64,000 nucleotides of DNA from Clarkia xantiana subsp. parviflora (GCA_036873135.1 JAPTYO010000027.1:3736322-3800321); one strand, 5' to 3'; shown: positions 42,011 through 53,771, numbered from the stretch's first letter. Numbers and translations: made by a program. Notes: generated from the sequence alone by a model not told the origin.

Positions 42011-42560
42011 ATCTCCTTTTCGTCGGAGGATCTCGTAGGCGTGGAGACTCCACACGATGACGCTTTGGTCGTGACCTTGGATGTAGATGGATACGAGATG
42101 AAGCGGATTCTGATCGATGGAGGGAGCTCCTATGATATTCTATTCATGGATGCGCTGGAGGCCATGGGGAAAACGAAGAAGGACCTGAAGGATGCGAACT
42201 TCCCGATGGTCGGATTCTCTGGCCTTACCTCCTATCCGCTAGGAGTGATCACCTTACCAGTGGAGTTTGGTAGCGGGTGGAAATCGGAGAGGAGGAACGT
42301 GGAGTTTGTGGTAGTTGAGTCCGCGGGGACCTACAACGCGATTATCGGAAGAACTACCATCAACCCCCTGATGGCGGTTGCCTCGACTGTACACCAGAAG
42401 ATGAAGTTCCCGACTGACCATGGAGTCGGAGAGGTCAAGGGTGACCAGGTGGCTTCCAGGAAACGTTATGTTAATGCCACCCGAAGGAAAAGACGAGAGG
42501 CTATGACTATCCTTAGACAGATGCTGATCCTAGAGAGGAGTTTGGGCGTCCCGCCCCCGT
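42011..42560 (+). pseudogene. Element E protease
   Basis: Retropepsin region with HDDALVVTLDVDGYEM and catalytic ILIDGGSSYDILF near 42109-42147. It is followed by YNAIIGRTTINPLMAV and the HQKMKFPTDHGVGEVKGDQ block that leads to reverse transcriptase in Tat elements. A one-base deletion near 42500-42540 changes the frame, so that PAPVEDLKEVEIDG continues one frame off. It cleaves the polyprotein when intact. Confidence 0.9.
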
Positions 42561-44030
42561 GGAGGACTTGAAGGAGGTCGAGATTGACGGGACTCAGAGG
42601 AAGGTGAAAATCGGGTCTGCTCTAACCGATGAGACAACCCGAGAATTGATCGACCTACTGAAGGAGTTCAAGGAGCTGTTTACCTGGTCTCCGAGTGACA
42701 TGCCAGGAATCAGCCCCGATATAATCGTACATGAGTTGAAGATTGATCCCGCGATCAAGCCTATCGCGCAGAAAAGGCGTCCGATGGGCGCAGAAAAAAG
42801 GATTGCGATCCAGCAGGAGGTGGGTAGGTTGCTCGATGCTGGGTTTATCAAGGAGCTCCGATTCCAGACTTGGGAGCTAACCCGGTGCTGGTGAAGAAGA
42901 GCAATGGGAAATGGCGGATGTGTGTTGATTTCCGCGACCTGAATAAGGCTTGCCCAAAGGACTGTTACCCGCTCCTGAGAATCGACCAGCTGGTGGATGC
43001 CACGTCGGGACATGAGTTGTTGAGCTTCATGGATGCGTACTCGGGCTATAACCAGATCAAGATGACTAGGGAGGATGCTCCTCACACTGCCTTTTATGCT
43101 GATAGCGATATCTACCACTACGATGTCATGCCTTTCGGACCGATCAATGCCGGGGCAACCTACCAGCGGATGGTGAACAAGCTGTTCGGAGATATGCTAG
43201 GGAAGACCATGGAGGCTTACGTGGATGATATGCTGGTGAAGTCCCGACAAGTTGAGGATCATGTGCACAACCTAGCCACGGCGTTTGAGCGGATGAGGCT
43301 TCATCTGGTTCGCTTGAACTCGACAAAATGCGCCTTCGGAGTCCACTCGGGGAAGTTTCTGGGCTTTATGGTGAGCCAAAGAGGAATCGAGGTGAACCCC
43401 GAGAAACTGAGAGCGATCGAGGAGATGCAGTCTCCGATAAACCATCGGGAGGTTCAAGTGCTGAATGGCCGACTGGCTGCAATGAATCGCTTCCTGTCCA
43501 AGGCGAGTGACCGATCAATGCCATTTTTTAAAGTCCTGAGGGCCAACAAGAAGTTTGAGTGGACCGCCAAGTGTGAAGAGGCGTTCCAGGCACTCAAGCA
43601 GCACCTTCGCACCCTCCCGCCGTTGGCGAAACCGGTCCCAGGCGAGCCGCTCTATCTTTACTTGGCTGTTTCTGAATTTGCCATTAGCTCTGTGTTAGTG
43701 AAGGTTGTCGAGGGTAATTAAGTCCCCGTTTATTATGTAAGCAAGGCGTTTGCCAAGTCTGAAATGAATTATCCCGCCGTTGAGAAGTATCTCTTTGCGT
43801 TGATTATTACTGCTCGGAAGCTGAGGCCTTTTTTCCATGCGCATGAGATTACTGTGCTGACGAATCAGCCTTTGAAGCATTTTTTGAACCGACCTGATGC
43901 GTCGGGGAGATTAGTGAAATGGGCAGTCGAGCTTAGTGAGTTTCGCATACACTTTGCTCCGAGAACGGCTATTAAGTGCCAGGCATTGGCGGATTTCATA
44001 GCAGAGTCTACAGCCCTCGATCTGGAAGAA
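42561..44030 (+). pseudogene. Element E reverse transcriptase and RNase H
   Basis: Reverse transcriptase blocks in order are FTWSPSDMPGISPDIIVHEL, a frame loss near 42880, GANPVLVKKSNGKWRMCVDF, LSFMDAYSGYNQIKM, YDVMPFGPINAGATYQRMVN, the catalytic EAYVDDMLVKS (YVDD at 43218-43229) and FLGFMVSQRGIEVNPEKLRA. RNase H follows: EEAFQALKQHLRTLPPLAKP, YLYLAVSEFAISSVLV, then TAA at 43719 (GN*VPVYYVSKAF) and MNYPAVEKYLFALIITARKL. The stop is explained by CAA to TAA. Confidence 0.93.
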
Positions 44031-44099
44031 GCGGGCCCTGTAGAGGGGGCAACCATGGAGGTCCCGATAGCAGAACAACCAGAGATGGCAGAGCAATCA

Positions 44100-44535
44100 G
44101 AACAGCCAAAAGAGGAAAATACTTGGGAGATGTACACGGATGGCTCCTCAAGTTCAGATGGATCAGGAGCAGGGTTTGTATTGATACCACCAGGCGGAGG
44201 TGAGCCGCTTCGATATGCTTTAGCCTTAACGCTTAGGGCCACGAACAACGAAGCTGAGTACGAGGCTCTTATCACGGGCCTGAAAATTGCCAAAGGTACG
44301 GGAGTTGCTCACTTAAGAGTGAAGTGTGACGCGGCCCTGATTGTGAACCAGGTCCAAGGGCGATATGAGGCAAAGAGCCCGATGATGAGGAAGTACCTTC
44401 ATGAGGTGCAAGTCTTGAAGGAGAGCTTTAAAAGCTTCGACATCGAGGCGATCCCGAGGGAGAAAAACGTGGTGGCAGATGCCTTGAGCAAATTTGCCTT
44501 GGGGGCACCCCTGGAGGAAAATCGGAAGGTGCACT
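44100..44535 (+). pseudogene. Element E second (archaeal-type) RNase H domain
   Basis: An additional RNase H between the pol RNase H and integrase: WEMYTDGSSSSDGSGAGFVL with the first catalytic Asp, ATNNEAEYEALITGLKIAKG with the Glu, VKCDAALIVNQVQGRYEAKS with the second Asp, and EKNVVADALSKFA with the fourth acidic residue. All four acidic positions are retained and the domain itself is open, but it lies in a polyprotein with frameshifts and stops before and after it. Two RNase H domains are known for the Tat lineage. Confidence 0.92.
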
Positions 44536-45851
44536 TCTTGGAGAAGGTGATCTTGTCGACCACCGACCCGACGCAGGTGTGCGCTATTGAAGCAGGATCA
44601 GAGGAGGAGCCCACTTGGATGACCCCGATAGTCGCGTACCTGACTACGGGGGCAGTCCCCGATAATGAAGTAGTAGCTGACAGGATACGTCGGATCGCTG
44701 TTAATTACGTGATGCTGGACAATCAGCTGTACAAGAAGGGCTGGTTCTCGACTCCGTACTTGAAGTGTGTGGCTGAGCCCGACACAAGTCGAATCCCGAA
44801 GGAAGTGCATGAAGGGGTCGGGGCTTGTCATGAAGGGGCCCGATCCATAATGAGGAAAGTGTTGAATCTGGGCTATTATTGGCCTACGATGAGCAGGGAG
44901 GCGACGACATTGGTCCGATCCTGTGACGCGTGCCAGAGGTACGCCCCGAATATCGTGGCTCCGGCTGCTAATTTGACGTCCATCAAGAGTGCTTGGCCCT
45001 TCGCGCAGTGGGGCATCGACTTGGTGGGACCTCTTCCGCAAGCACAAGGCTAGTGTAAGTATTTGCTTGTGGCTATCGATTATTTTACGAAATGGATAGA
45101 AGCAAAGGCGTTGGCAAAGACGACGGGGAACCAGATCGTCAAGTTTCTCCAGACTCATATTGTATCCAGATATGGGATTCCCAAGGCGGTGATCAGCGAC
45201 AATGGTCCACAGTTTAACGGGGCGCAAGTAAGGGAGTATCTGGAGGAGTTGAACATCGGGCATCGGACAGCCTCTGTCCACCATGCTCAGATTAATGGCT
45301 AGGTGGAATCGGCCAATAAAATCGTGATGGATGGCCTGAAGAAGAGGGTCCATGCCTTGAAGGGCAAATGGTTGAACGAGCTAGAAAACGTGCTTTGGGC
45401 TGTTAGAACGACACCCAAACGATCAACTGGGGAGACTCCGTTAAGCTTTGTTTATGGCACGGAAGCTGTTGCTCCCGTGGAGGTAGCTGTGGCGTCCCAT
45501 CGGGTGAGATATTACGAGCCTTTGACGAATGATGAGATGAGACGTCTGGATTTGGACTTGCTCGAAGAGAAGAGGCGGGAAGCCGATGAAGTCCAGGCTC
45601 GAAGGCGTTTGGCGACGGCCAGGTATTACAATCGGCGAGTTAAGTCTTGACAATTCTTCGTTGGGGAGCTGGTTTGGCGTCACAACGAGTTTACCCTTTT
45701 GGATCGAATCAACAAGATGTCACCAAAATGGGAAGGACCTTACAAGGTCGTGGGGATGCCAGCTCCGAATGCGTACAAGTTGGAAGACCTCGATGGCAGA
45801 GCATTGAAGCATTCTTTCAGTGGCGAACACTTGAAGAAATGTCATGCTTGA
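44536..45851 (+). pseudogene. Element E integrase
   Basis: Zinc-binding region HEGVGACHEGARSIMRKVLN with CDACQRYAPN, then the catalytic core: AQWGIDLVGPLP (first Asp), AVISDNGPQFNGAQV (second Asp) and VESANKIVMDGL (Glu), so DDE is retained. Stops TAG at 45051, TAG at 45300 and TGA at 45648 interrupt one otherwise continuous frame that ends with TGA at 45849. Each stop is one C-to-T step from a Gln or Arg codon expected at that place. The C-terminal MSPKWEGPYKVV is the GPY-type motif. There is no chromodomain. Confidence 0.93.
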
Positions 45852-46440
45852 TGAAAAGTCGCCTTAAGTGGTGCCCGATGAAAAGTCGCCTTAGGTGGTG
45901 CCCGATGAAAAGTCGCCTTAAGTGGTTCCCGATGAAAAGTCGCGTTAAGTGGTGCCCGATGTAAAATCGCCTTTAGTGGTGTATGTTATTTATCGTTTGA
46001 TTCGATGTAAGCAAATTTTGTGCCATCAATGAATAAAGAGGTTGCTTCCGATCAGATTATTCTTAGATTTGTTCTAAGTGTTGTAAAGTCGCCTTGAGTG
46101 GTGCACGAGAAAGTCGCCTTGAGTGGTGCCCGAGAAAGTCGCCTTGAGTGGCGCACGAGAAAGTCGCCTTGAGTGGTGGACGAGAAAGTTGCCTTAAGTG
46201 GTGCACGAGGTTAAGTCGCCTTAAGTGGTGCGTGATATTAAATCGCCTTAAGTGATGCATGATTCTTTGATTTATTCTAAGTATTGGAAAGTCGTCTTAA
46301 GTGGTGCGTGATATTAAGTCGTCTTAAGTAATGCACGAGATTAAGTCACCTTAAGTGGTTCAAGTTGTTAAATCGTCTTAAGTGATGTGTGAAAATATCT
46401 TAAGTGTCGAGGTTTCGCCTTAAGTAAGTAAAGTCGCTTT
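45852..46440. repeat. AAGTCGCCTTAAGTGGTG tandem array after integrase
   Basis: Five 27-bp units, AAAAGTCGCCTTAAGTGGTG plus CCCGATG, at 45853-45990, then a short unique spacer. About a dozen more variable 24-32-bp units run from 46081 to 46440. The array starts at the integrase stop codon and separates pol from the convergent antisense gene. Confidence 0.93.
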
Positions 46441-46551
46441 GAGAAGTGCAATTGAAAATCAGAACTAAGAAAGTCTGATATTCATGAGGGCTCAAAGGCC
46501 TGAGGATTACAAAAATGAGGAGAATACAAGGACTCTAAAGATAAGCAGTTA

Positions 46552-49050
46552 GGCTTGGTCCTTGTCGGCGGCATCAATGGGAGCAGGGTCCACGAGGTCT
46601 GTGGCAGAAGGCTCCACAGGTTCAGCCGCTGGAGGGTCGATTATCGGGGCGTCAGCACTTGGAGGCTCCGCTGTGTCTTCAACAATCGCGGGAGTACTCC
46701 CCTCATCACTCTCCTCCGAGAGAGCAAAGTATTTCTTCGCGAAGAGAGCGAGAGAAGGAGACTTGTCGAAGTTGATGGCGTTGCCATACTCCAGGTGGAG
46801 TTCCTCAACTGCATTGAAGAGGGTGTTCTCCACCTCCGCGCTGCAGAACTTTACAGCATCAGCCTGGAAGTCTTCAGACCTCCGATAATCCTCCCGGCCC
46901 TTGGTCTCGGCCGCGACCAGCTGCGCGGGAACCTCAGCAACTTGCTCCTCCAGAGCCTTCTTTTCAAGGATAAGCTTGTCCTCAGCAACCTGCCGCTCCT
47001 GCCGCTCCTGCCGCTCCCGCTTCAGGAGCCCCTCGAAGTCGCGAACCTTCTTTTGGAGGTCCCGAGTCTTTCGGTCGAGGATGGCCTGCTCTTTGGTCAG
47101 TTTTCCCCGCGAAGACTCGGAGGCCGCGAGATCCTCCTTAAGCTTGGCTACAACCGCGGGAGCCTCCTTGCAGCGTTTGGATCGGGTATGTATCCACTTG
47201 TCGGAGATGGACCCCTTGCAGCGTTTGGATCGGGGCCCAGGGAGCATCCTTTTGTGCGGGGTCGAGGACCTTGTAAAACTCCCGTCGAGGGGGAGAGGAG
47301 AAGGGCCGACTTGAGTCGTGGAGGGGCGTGCCTCCGACTCACCCCGGGCTGGGGAAGGAGTGAAGTCGTGGATGGGCGACGGTTGTCCCTGTTGTTGTGA
47401 AGAAGGCGAGGGGGCAGCCCCTTGGAGGTTGGTTTCAGTGGGGACTGCCCCGTCCTCCGACGATGGCGAAGGGAGCCGCCCTCATCAGTCTCCTCGGAGG
47501 AGTCCAGGCTCTCCACCCGACGAAATTGTTCGCCAGTCGGGGTCTCTCCACCAGAGAAAAGTGGTGCCCCCACTGAAGGAGGGGCCCCTGCTGAAGGTGG
47601 TGCACCTGCTGAGGCTCCAGCACCCGACGGAGTCCCCGAGTGACCTGCACCTAGAGGACGAGAGGAGGCTTCAGAAATGTAATCAGGAAGTTCATTAGAG
47701 CCCTTACACCAAACAATGAGCCGGGAAACATATTGGTCCTTCCCGCGGTAGTTGAAGTAGCCCGCCTTCAGGACACGAGGAGTTTCCCCTCGGAGGAAAC
47801 GTTTGACATCGGCGATGCGGGCCTCCATGGTCGAAGGGATCAGCTCCTTAGGAACTAGCTTCCTGTACAATTTAATAGCGAGTCGGAGCTTTTTACCTTC
47901 TTCAGAGGTCTGGACATCGAAGAGCTTTTCCACCTCCACGCGGCTCCGCTTTGGCCGCTCCGTGGAAGGAGATCCCGATGGAGCAGCAGCCTTCTTGGCT
48001 GACTTCCTCTTCCGCGTAGGGCGGACAGCATCGGTCTCCCCCTGCTTAAGGATCAGATTGGTTAGCACGAATACCTTCTTAGCTGCAAACAGTAAAAAAC
48101 AGAGGTTAGAAGCGTTACCCAAGAAACCATATTGGAGGGGCCGTCGAAGAGTTGACCCGCGGAGATTATGTCGAGGAGTCGGATCCCGGCATTCACCAGG
48201 TCCCGCTCCACGAGAGAATTGCCGTCGAGGGGAGTATAGGACTCCCCCCATCTGTAGAGCTGGATGAGTTGAAGAGTCTGGAAGTCTTCATCGGTGTAGG
48301 TGTGGTAAGCGGGAGGAGAGTCCGCTTCCACCTCCCATCGGGGCCACGGGATCGAGGAGTTTTGGATGAAGAAGTAGCTCCTCTTCCACCCACTGTTATC
48401 GGACCCCGTATCAACCAGGAGTCCCCGAGCCTTGACCACCTTCCAGGTGTCATTGGTCCAGTTGCACAACCCGAGTTGCGTCTTGTTCCACTTCGGCATA
48501 CGGGGGTAGAAGGCACAGACCCCCCCCCCCCTCGTTGCACTTCATCCCGTAGAAGGTTCTGAAGAGCTGGAGGCTGTAAACCCACTTCTGTCGGAAGCAG
48601 AGCACTTGGAAGGCGTGTCATAGGCGGATGGCATGAGGAGAGAAAGTGGTCGGATGCGTCTTGTAGTGCTGGTACATCTCGACCAGGTTGCCACAAAAGG
48701 GGAATCTAATCCCCGCTGATATTTGCCCCGTAGAGACAAATACCTCCCCTTTCCGAGGACGAGTAACCTCAAGGTTACTCGAGAGGGGGGGCCAGGGGAT
48801 ATGGGAAGCGAGGTTCCCAGGTAGAGGTGATGCATCCCTCCCGGAGAGCTGCATCGTAAGCAGTGCTGGAAATCTCGTTGAGTGCATAGTCAAAGTTGAA
48901 GGGTTTTCTCCCCTCGGAACCAGATCCACTGTCTGAAATCAACCATGGCAAGGAAATGTACATTGGGTTTTTTCGGAAAATCGTAAACAGACTAAGCAAA
49001 GATGAAGGAAAAGATACACGAGTAACAAGGAAGAAATCCTTACCAGACAT
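46552..49050 (-). pseudogene. Antisense gene of element E (putative gypsy-type transposon protein, Transposase_28-like)
   Basis: Coding on the minus strand, opposite to gag-pol. A short first exon (MSG) is followed by a GTAAGG intron ending TTTCAG near 48933. Then come FNFDYALNEISSTAYDAALR, RKGEVFVSTGQISAGIRFPF, QVLCFRQKWVYSLQLFRTFY, the W-rich WKVVKARGLLVDTGSDNSGW, SYFFIQNSSIPWPRWEVEAD, an intron ending TTGCAG near 48085, a Lys-rich block and VPKELIPSTMEARIADVKRF. A long coiled coil follows (KLKEDLAASESSRGKLTKEQ to RREDFQAD) and then an acidic tail ending AADKDQA. It resembles plant proteins annotated putative gypsy-type transposon. Frames shift near 48770 and at a 12-base C run (48520-48531), and a TGA replaces Arg near 48629. 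Function unknown. Confidence 0.7.
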
Positions 49051-49603
49051 GATGATTGGAGGCTGGAAGGATGAACTTGACGTTGCCGGAAAGTTGTTCG
49101 GAGAACAGGAGGTCGGAGAAGCACTTGAGCCTTCGAAATCGCAGAGCTTGAATTCTCAGAGAAGTTGCAGAAAAGCTTTTTGAATTTCGGAAACGGTAAA
49201 AGTGAAACTGTGCCCACAGTTAGGGTTTAATAGGCGAAGAGGACAGTCGAAAGGACGCTTTGATCTGAATCGTCGAAGTTGAAGCGTTTTGATCTGGACC
49301 GTTGAGATGAAACGTGCAGAATGGCAACGGGTGTAATGATGAAACGGCCTGAAAAGCACTTTTTCAGAAAAAGCGGGCGCTAAAAATCAGGCACGGCTGC
49401 CAAAGACGTCGCTTCGTTATCTGCTGCATTTAATGGCAGGGGAACCGAGGAGTCTTTTTGAATTTGGTAGTTATCCTCAAGGTATCGAGGAAACGTGAAC
49501 GAGAAGATTTGTATCAAGTGACTGTATCAAGGGAAAGGTCTCCGACTCCGACGTCGGGAGGTCGGGAATTGGAAGACACGACGAACTGTAAGTCCCTCAT
49601 GTC
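49051..49603. other. Element E: region between antisense gene start and 3' LTR
   Basis: About 550 bp, probably holding the promoter and leader of the antisense gene read leftward. No ORF domain was seen. Confidence 0.45.
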
Positions 49604-49614
49604 TTGGGGGCAAA
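49604..49614 (+). other. Polypurine tract of element E
   Basis: TTGGGGGCAAA directly before the 3' LTR start at 49615. Confidence 0.88.
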
Positions 49615-50332
49615 TGATGGGCTTCGCTATCGCCTTTAGGCCCTTTAACGGCGAGGAAACGGTGAATAGGCCCATTGGGCTCTAAACGGAGGTCAAGAAG
49701 ACCAAGGCGAAGGGTCCCGACAGAGGGAGTCCCGATGATGAAAGGTCCTGACAGAGTCGGTCCCGATAGCTGAGCTGGATGCTCTCGATGAGATGCCTTT
49801 AAGTAGGCCCCGATGACGAATCCCTGAGAACGATTGGCCCTGTCATGATGACGAGGGGCCCCGAGCGGTGACTCAATGAGATAACTCTGGAGTCCCCGAT
49901 GTTAGTCGGGACTTGCTATCAGAGGTTGAGGCCGAGATACGCGGGGCGTGGCCGAGATACGCGGAGCATGATTGAGATACGCGGAGCGTGGCCGAGTTAC
50001 GCGGGGCGTGGCCGAGATAAGCGAGATCATGGCCTAGAGAGGCGGGATCGTGCCCGAGATACGCGGAATATGGGCTAACCACCCCAACGGTTCACCGGGT
50101 AACTGAGGTACCTCTCCGCCTATAAAAAGGGCAGAGGTTACCTCAGATCGATTACGTTTTAGAGATACACTACTTGAAATTACTGCTTGCCAGTTTGCAC
50201 GAGATACTCATTTAAGCATCGGAGAGGGATTCTGGGTCACCGCCCGGTCTATCCCCTCTTGCAGGATTGCGTGGAGCGAAGGAGCTAGGATCGCCGTCAA
50301 AGATCGTACCAGAGTTCCACCGTGATCCAACA
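49615..50332 (+). repeat. 3' LTR of element E (718 bp)
   Basis: TGATGGGCTTCGC to GATCCAACA, with TATAAAAA at 50121-50128. It is 20 bp longer than the 5' LTR because of one extra GCCGAGTTACGCGGGGCGTG unit near 49985. Otherwise nearly collinear. Confidence 0.95.
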
Positions 50333-52094
50333 CTCCACGAGATGTAATCTTCCACGTGACTTACATTATTCACACGCATATCCTTTGTGTTGAGACCTAA
50401 TCACAATGTGCATCCCAAATATCGCGGGTCGACACACTTTTTTCCCAACTTTTCAATATCCCCAAACATCCAACTTATCAGGAGCAGAGTTTTCATTGCA
50501 ACAAGAATCTCTTTTTTTTCAATGTGGACACCTTCAAGAGTAAATTAACACCCAAGTCTTGACGTCATTTTTTTTCTACTTAAATCTTTTGAGTTCCATT
50601 GTTGTATGCAAACTTAACCAATTGTAGGTAGCCATTCCAAGAACCATTGAAATTAACTTCACATGTTCTCAATAAATCCTAAGAATTTTCATAGTTGCTG
50701 TGACTTATTGTAAATTCCAGGACAAAATGACCAAAACTTAACTAAGTCTTAAGTGACTTGTTTAATTATTCCTAGAACTTGGACACAAGCCTTGTATTTT
50801 GTTTGAGATAATATTTTGCGAAATTTCATGAACTCGTATAATTTCTTCTATGTACGATAGGTATCCTTCAAAACAGACAAGAACTTTATAGACTTTGTTA
50901 ACAAGCCCACAATTACCCAAAGACATTCTTCTTAGAAAATTTTCAATGAAGTCCTATAAATGAAGTTCGTAAAAACATTTTCCATGAGATATATCTTCAA
51001 GCATCCAAAATAGTCATGATGCAAGCATAATCTTGCATCTCCAAGTCGTAAAATTCATCGAACTTGATTGAAAGCTTAAATGTGATTCAACATAATAAAT
51101 AGCTTTGCTTTAATTTCTATATATATATATATATACATATTATGTTGCTGCAACCTCTAAGCTACCTTACTCACATCCAAAGACAAATCTTTATATCTTG
51201 ACCTTTCAATCAACTACAAATTACTCATATTAGTGAGTTTGTCTTGTCGCATCGATTTTCCATATAATTTGTCTTTGAACGGTTCTTTGTCTTTCTAACG
51301 TAGTCATCTTTTGAGTCACCTATAGCTAACTCAAAAAACATTCAACTCCATATTTCGTATCTTACTGGTATCTCCATTAACAAAGCGATTTGAATTTTCT
51401 TGTTCGAAAATCATATTTATTATTTATGTGGCAGTTAAAATAGTACCTATAGATAAACTGCCAACTTATCCCTTTAGGAAGATACCAAGTCATCTTAAAA
51501 ATTTATTCTTCAAATGCTATGTCCAAACCGCACTCCGCTTTCTATATTCGATAGTTAAATAATCGATTCCATTATTTAGCAAAATATTCATTTAGTCGAT
51601 TCTGAGTCTGTCAAATCTTCAATTTCCATCTACTTACTTATTAGAAAACCATTTTTTTTAACACTGAAATTCAAACTTCCTTCAGGTAATTAGTACTTTA
51701 TGTTCCTTTTGGTGCAATTGAGAATCTTGAAATAACTTCATCCAATATCATGGACCTTACTTATTGGGGGTCATTCCTCACTTTGATTTCCCTACTTATT
51801 GACTTATTATCCCCTTCAACTTCCATACTCGTTGATATTCCCATCCAAAAAGTTGAATACTTATTTAGTCCAATAAAGTTTCATAAAAACTTGCCATCAA
51901 CCATCAAATGTTAACGTCTTGCTCGACTCCGTTAAACATCTTCAAGCATACTTTATTCCAGGATCATCCCCATAACACAACCGTGTGGTATATTTACGGT
52001 TTCCATTTGCATGTTCTTGCATCCTCATCTCCTTTCAGACCTAGCGTCATTGCTTGACTAACATCCTTGGCCACAAGTTTATGGGTCTAGGGTT
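50333..52094 (-). pseudogene. Element D interior: decayed integrase and unrecognised DNA
   Basis: On the minus strand near 50866-50935 one frame reads VIVGLLTKSIKFLSVLKDTY, matching the VIVDRLTKSAHFLPV block of gypsy integrases. Near 50590-50645 two frames give EWLPT and KFAYNNG, the WLPLVEFAYNNS block. The order and spacing fit an integrase core. The remaining DNA up to 52094 is AT-rich and full of stops, with no gag, protease or reverse transcriptase that I can recognise. Confidence 0.65.
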
Positions 52095-52107
52095 GGCTCG
52101 GATACCA
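52095..52107 (-). other. Primer-binding site of element D
   Basis: On the minus strand TGGTATCCGAGCC follows the LTR end GGGGCGTGACA and three bases. It differs from the tRNA-iMet complement TGGTATCAGAGC at one position. Confidence 0.8.
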
Positions 52108-52110
52108 CTC

Positions 52111-53177
52111 TGTCACGCCCCAAAATCCACCTTGGAAGTTATGGGTGATGGCCGCTATTTACTAGTAATAAACTATCAAATAACGAAGCCAAAATGATCA
52201 AATTCCATATTTATTCTAATATAAGGAATCATGATACTTACCTAATCTAACAACTCTCTATACATAAATATCCAATGCATGGGTACAACATCAACTTAAC
52301 TTGATACTTCTTATGCTCTCTCAGAAATCATCCAGAAATCCAGTGTTTCCTCGTCATCCGATACGGAGCATCTTACGCTCTATCTGATCAAGCTCTCAGA
52401 AAGTATATATATATCTAGGTCATAAAGATTATAAATATAAAGCTTTCAAAGAACGACAAAACAATTCAGAGTTCAAAATCTTCCACAAAACATATTTGAT
52501 CAAAGTCGAAGGTTAAACAATAAATGCAGAACTTATCAAGAATTCAGAAATGAATCAGAGTCAGAGGTCATTGATCAGAAACGGAGGCTTCAACTTAATC
52601 GAAGGTCGGAATAGAACAGAACATATCATAGGTTTCGAGCTTAATCGAAATTCAGAATAGAATTAGAGGTTGCTTTAGTCTTTTCACCACGCCTACGATG
52701 CTTGTAGGAAGGCTCCAATGTTTAACCCCCATTGGAAGGATGTAGAGCCCAGGTATGCCGGTGGGTCGGCTCCAATGTTTATCCCCCATTGGAAGGATAC
52801 AAAGCCTAGATATTCCTGCTGGGTCGGTCAAAAGCAATCGATCTTCGTATGCATACACCGTAGAGGCACTCGTAAGAGTTCAGACCGTAGCTAGACTTAC
52901 GAGCACGGAGACAGAGGCAGAGGTCGAACTTCATAAAATAGGTTTCCGAGACAAAGGCCGCACATCATAAAATAGGTTTCCGAGACAAAAGCCAAACTTC
53001 ATAAATTAGGCTTCTATTAACAATTTACATCAACAGACTTCAAGTACTTGATAACAGACTTCAAAATACGAAAATTATATTCATGCTCAAAAAGGGCTTA
53101 TCTTTGAAACTTCATGTAATGCAGAAAATATATACTTTGTAAATATAGGAATAAGCTAAAACTACTTACCTCAATAT
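52111..53177 (-). repeat. 5' LTR of element D, cut by copia C
   Basis: On the minus strand it ends at 52111 in GGGGCGTGACA. The rightward part is interrupted at 53177 by the copia C LTR, so over half of the LTR is missing from view. It aligns with 36670-38163 and has two copies of the 57-bp subrepeat. Confidence 0.8.
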
Positions 53178-53771
53178 TGTAGGATTTAGGGGCTTAATAC
53201 TACGAAAACAAAACCCTGGATACGTGCATGGTAACTAATACGCAGCGGAATAAGTTGCACATACCTATAATGTTTCCTGTAGCCCAGGATTGTTGAGGGG
53301 AGTTCTTGATCCGCCGGACAGTTCACGTAGAGGTTCCTGTTAGATAAGTCCTACGCGGATTATGCCTCACAGCAAAGCCTCAGTCGATTCTTAGCGGGAT
53401 GGATCTCTTGGAGCAAATTGCTCGACGCAATTTGGCACCTCCTCTGTGTTGCTAATATTCGGTCGAACATTGAGGGAAATAGGGAGGAGGATTTTCTTTT
53501 AGTCTTACCACTTAAGAAGAGAGGAATAGCCTTAATAAAACCTCCTAGGACTCCGTATTTATAAGAGGAGTAAAGTAGACAAAAGTCCTCTTTACCCCTA
53601 GCATAAGTCGGCCGGCCATGTTAGGAGGGAGGCCCAATTTTGGGCCTCCCGTGTAAATTGGGATTTTAGGCCCAGCCCAAAATCCCTAATATGACATTAC
53701 ATAATTTCTTAGGTTCATGGACTTAATTAATGCGCTCCCAATTACGGCAGACCATTGTCTAAATGCTTATA
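53178..53771 (-). repeat. 3' LTR of copia C (594 bp)
   Basis: On the minus strand TATAAGCATTTAG to AAATCCTACA. Same length as the LTR of copy B. The terminal TG is TA here, as in the A/B shared LTR. The polypurine tract GGCGAGTGGGAGC lies next to it at 53772-53784. Confidence 0.85.

Larger units (their letters stand above)
39513..50332 (+). mobile_element. Element E: nearly complete Tat-lineage gypsy retrotransposon (10.8 kb)
   Basis: LTRs of 698 and 718 bp, a primer site, gag, protease, reverse transcriptase, RNase H, a second RNase H, integrase, a tandem array, an antisense gene and a polypurine tract are all present in order. The flanks are ATCCA (39508-39512) and CTCCA (50333-50337), an imperfect 5-bp duplication. 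A second RNase H between pol RNase H and integrase, together with an antisense gene before the 3' LTR, is diagnostic of the Tat/Ogre branch. It sits inside element D. The ORFs carry frameshifts and stops, so this copy is inactive. Confidence 0.93.
36670..53177 (-). mobile_element. Element D: minus-strand chromovirus-like gypsy element, interrupted
   Basis: Two copies of a long LTR (36670-39223 and 52111-53177, the latter cut by copia C) enclose an interior split by element E. Seen on the minus strand the order is 5' LTR, tRNA-iMet-type primer site, about 1.8 kb with decayed integrase, [E], a short 3' part, polypurine tract and 3' LTR. The pattern TTCGAGGAAGAAATTTTTTT, then AAGGAGGGTAGAT and LTR TGTAACACC, is typical of Tekay/Del chromoviruses. 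Without E the interior is only about 2.1 kb, so most of gag-pol was lost. Confidence 0.75.
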
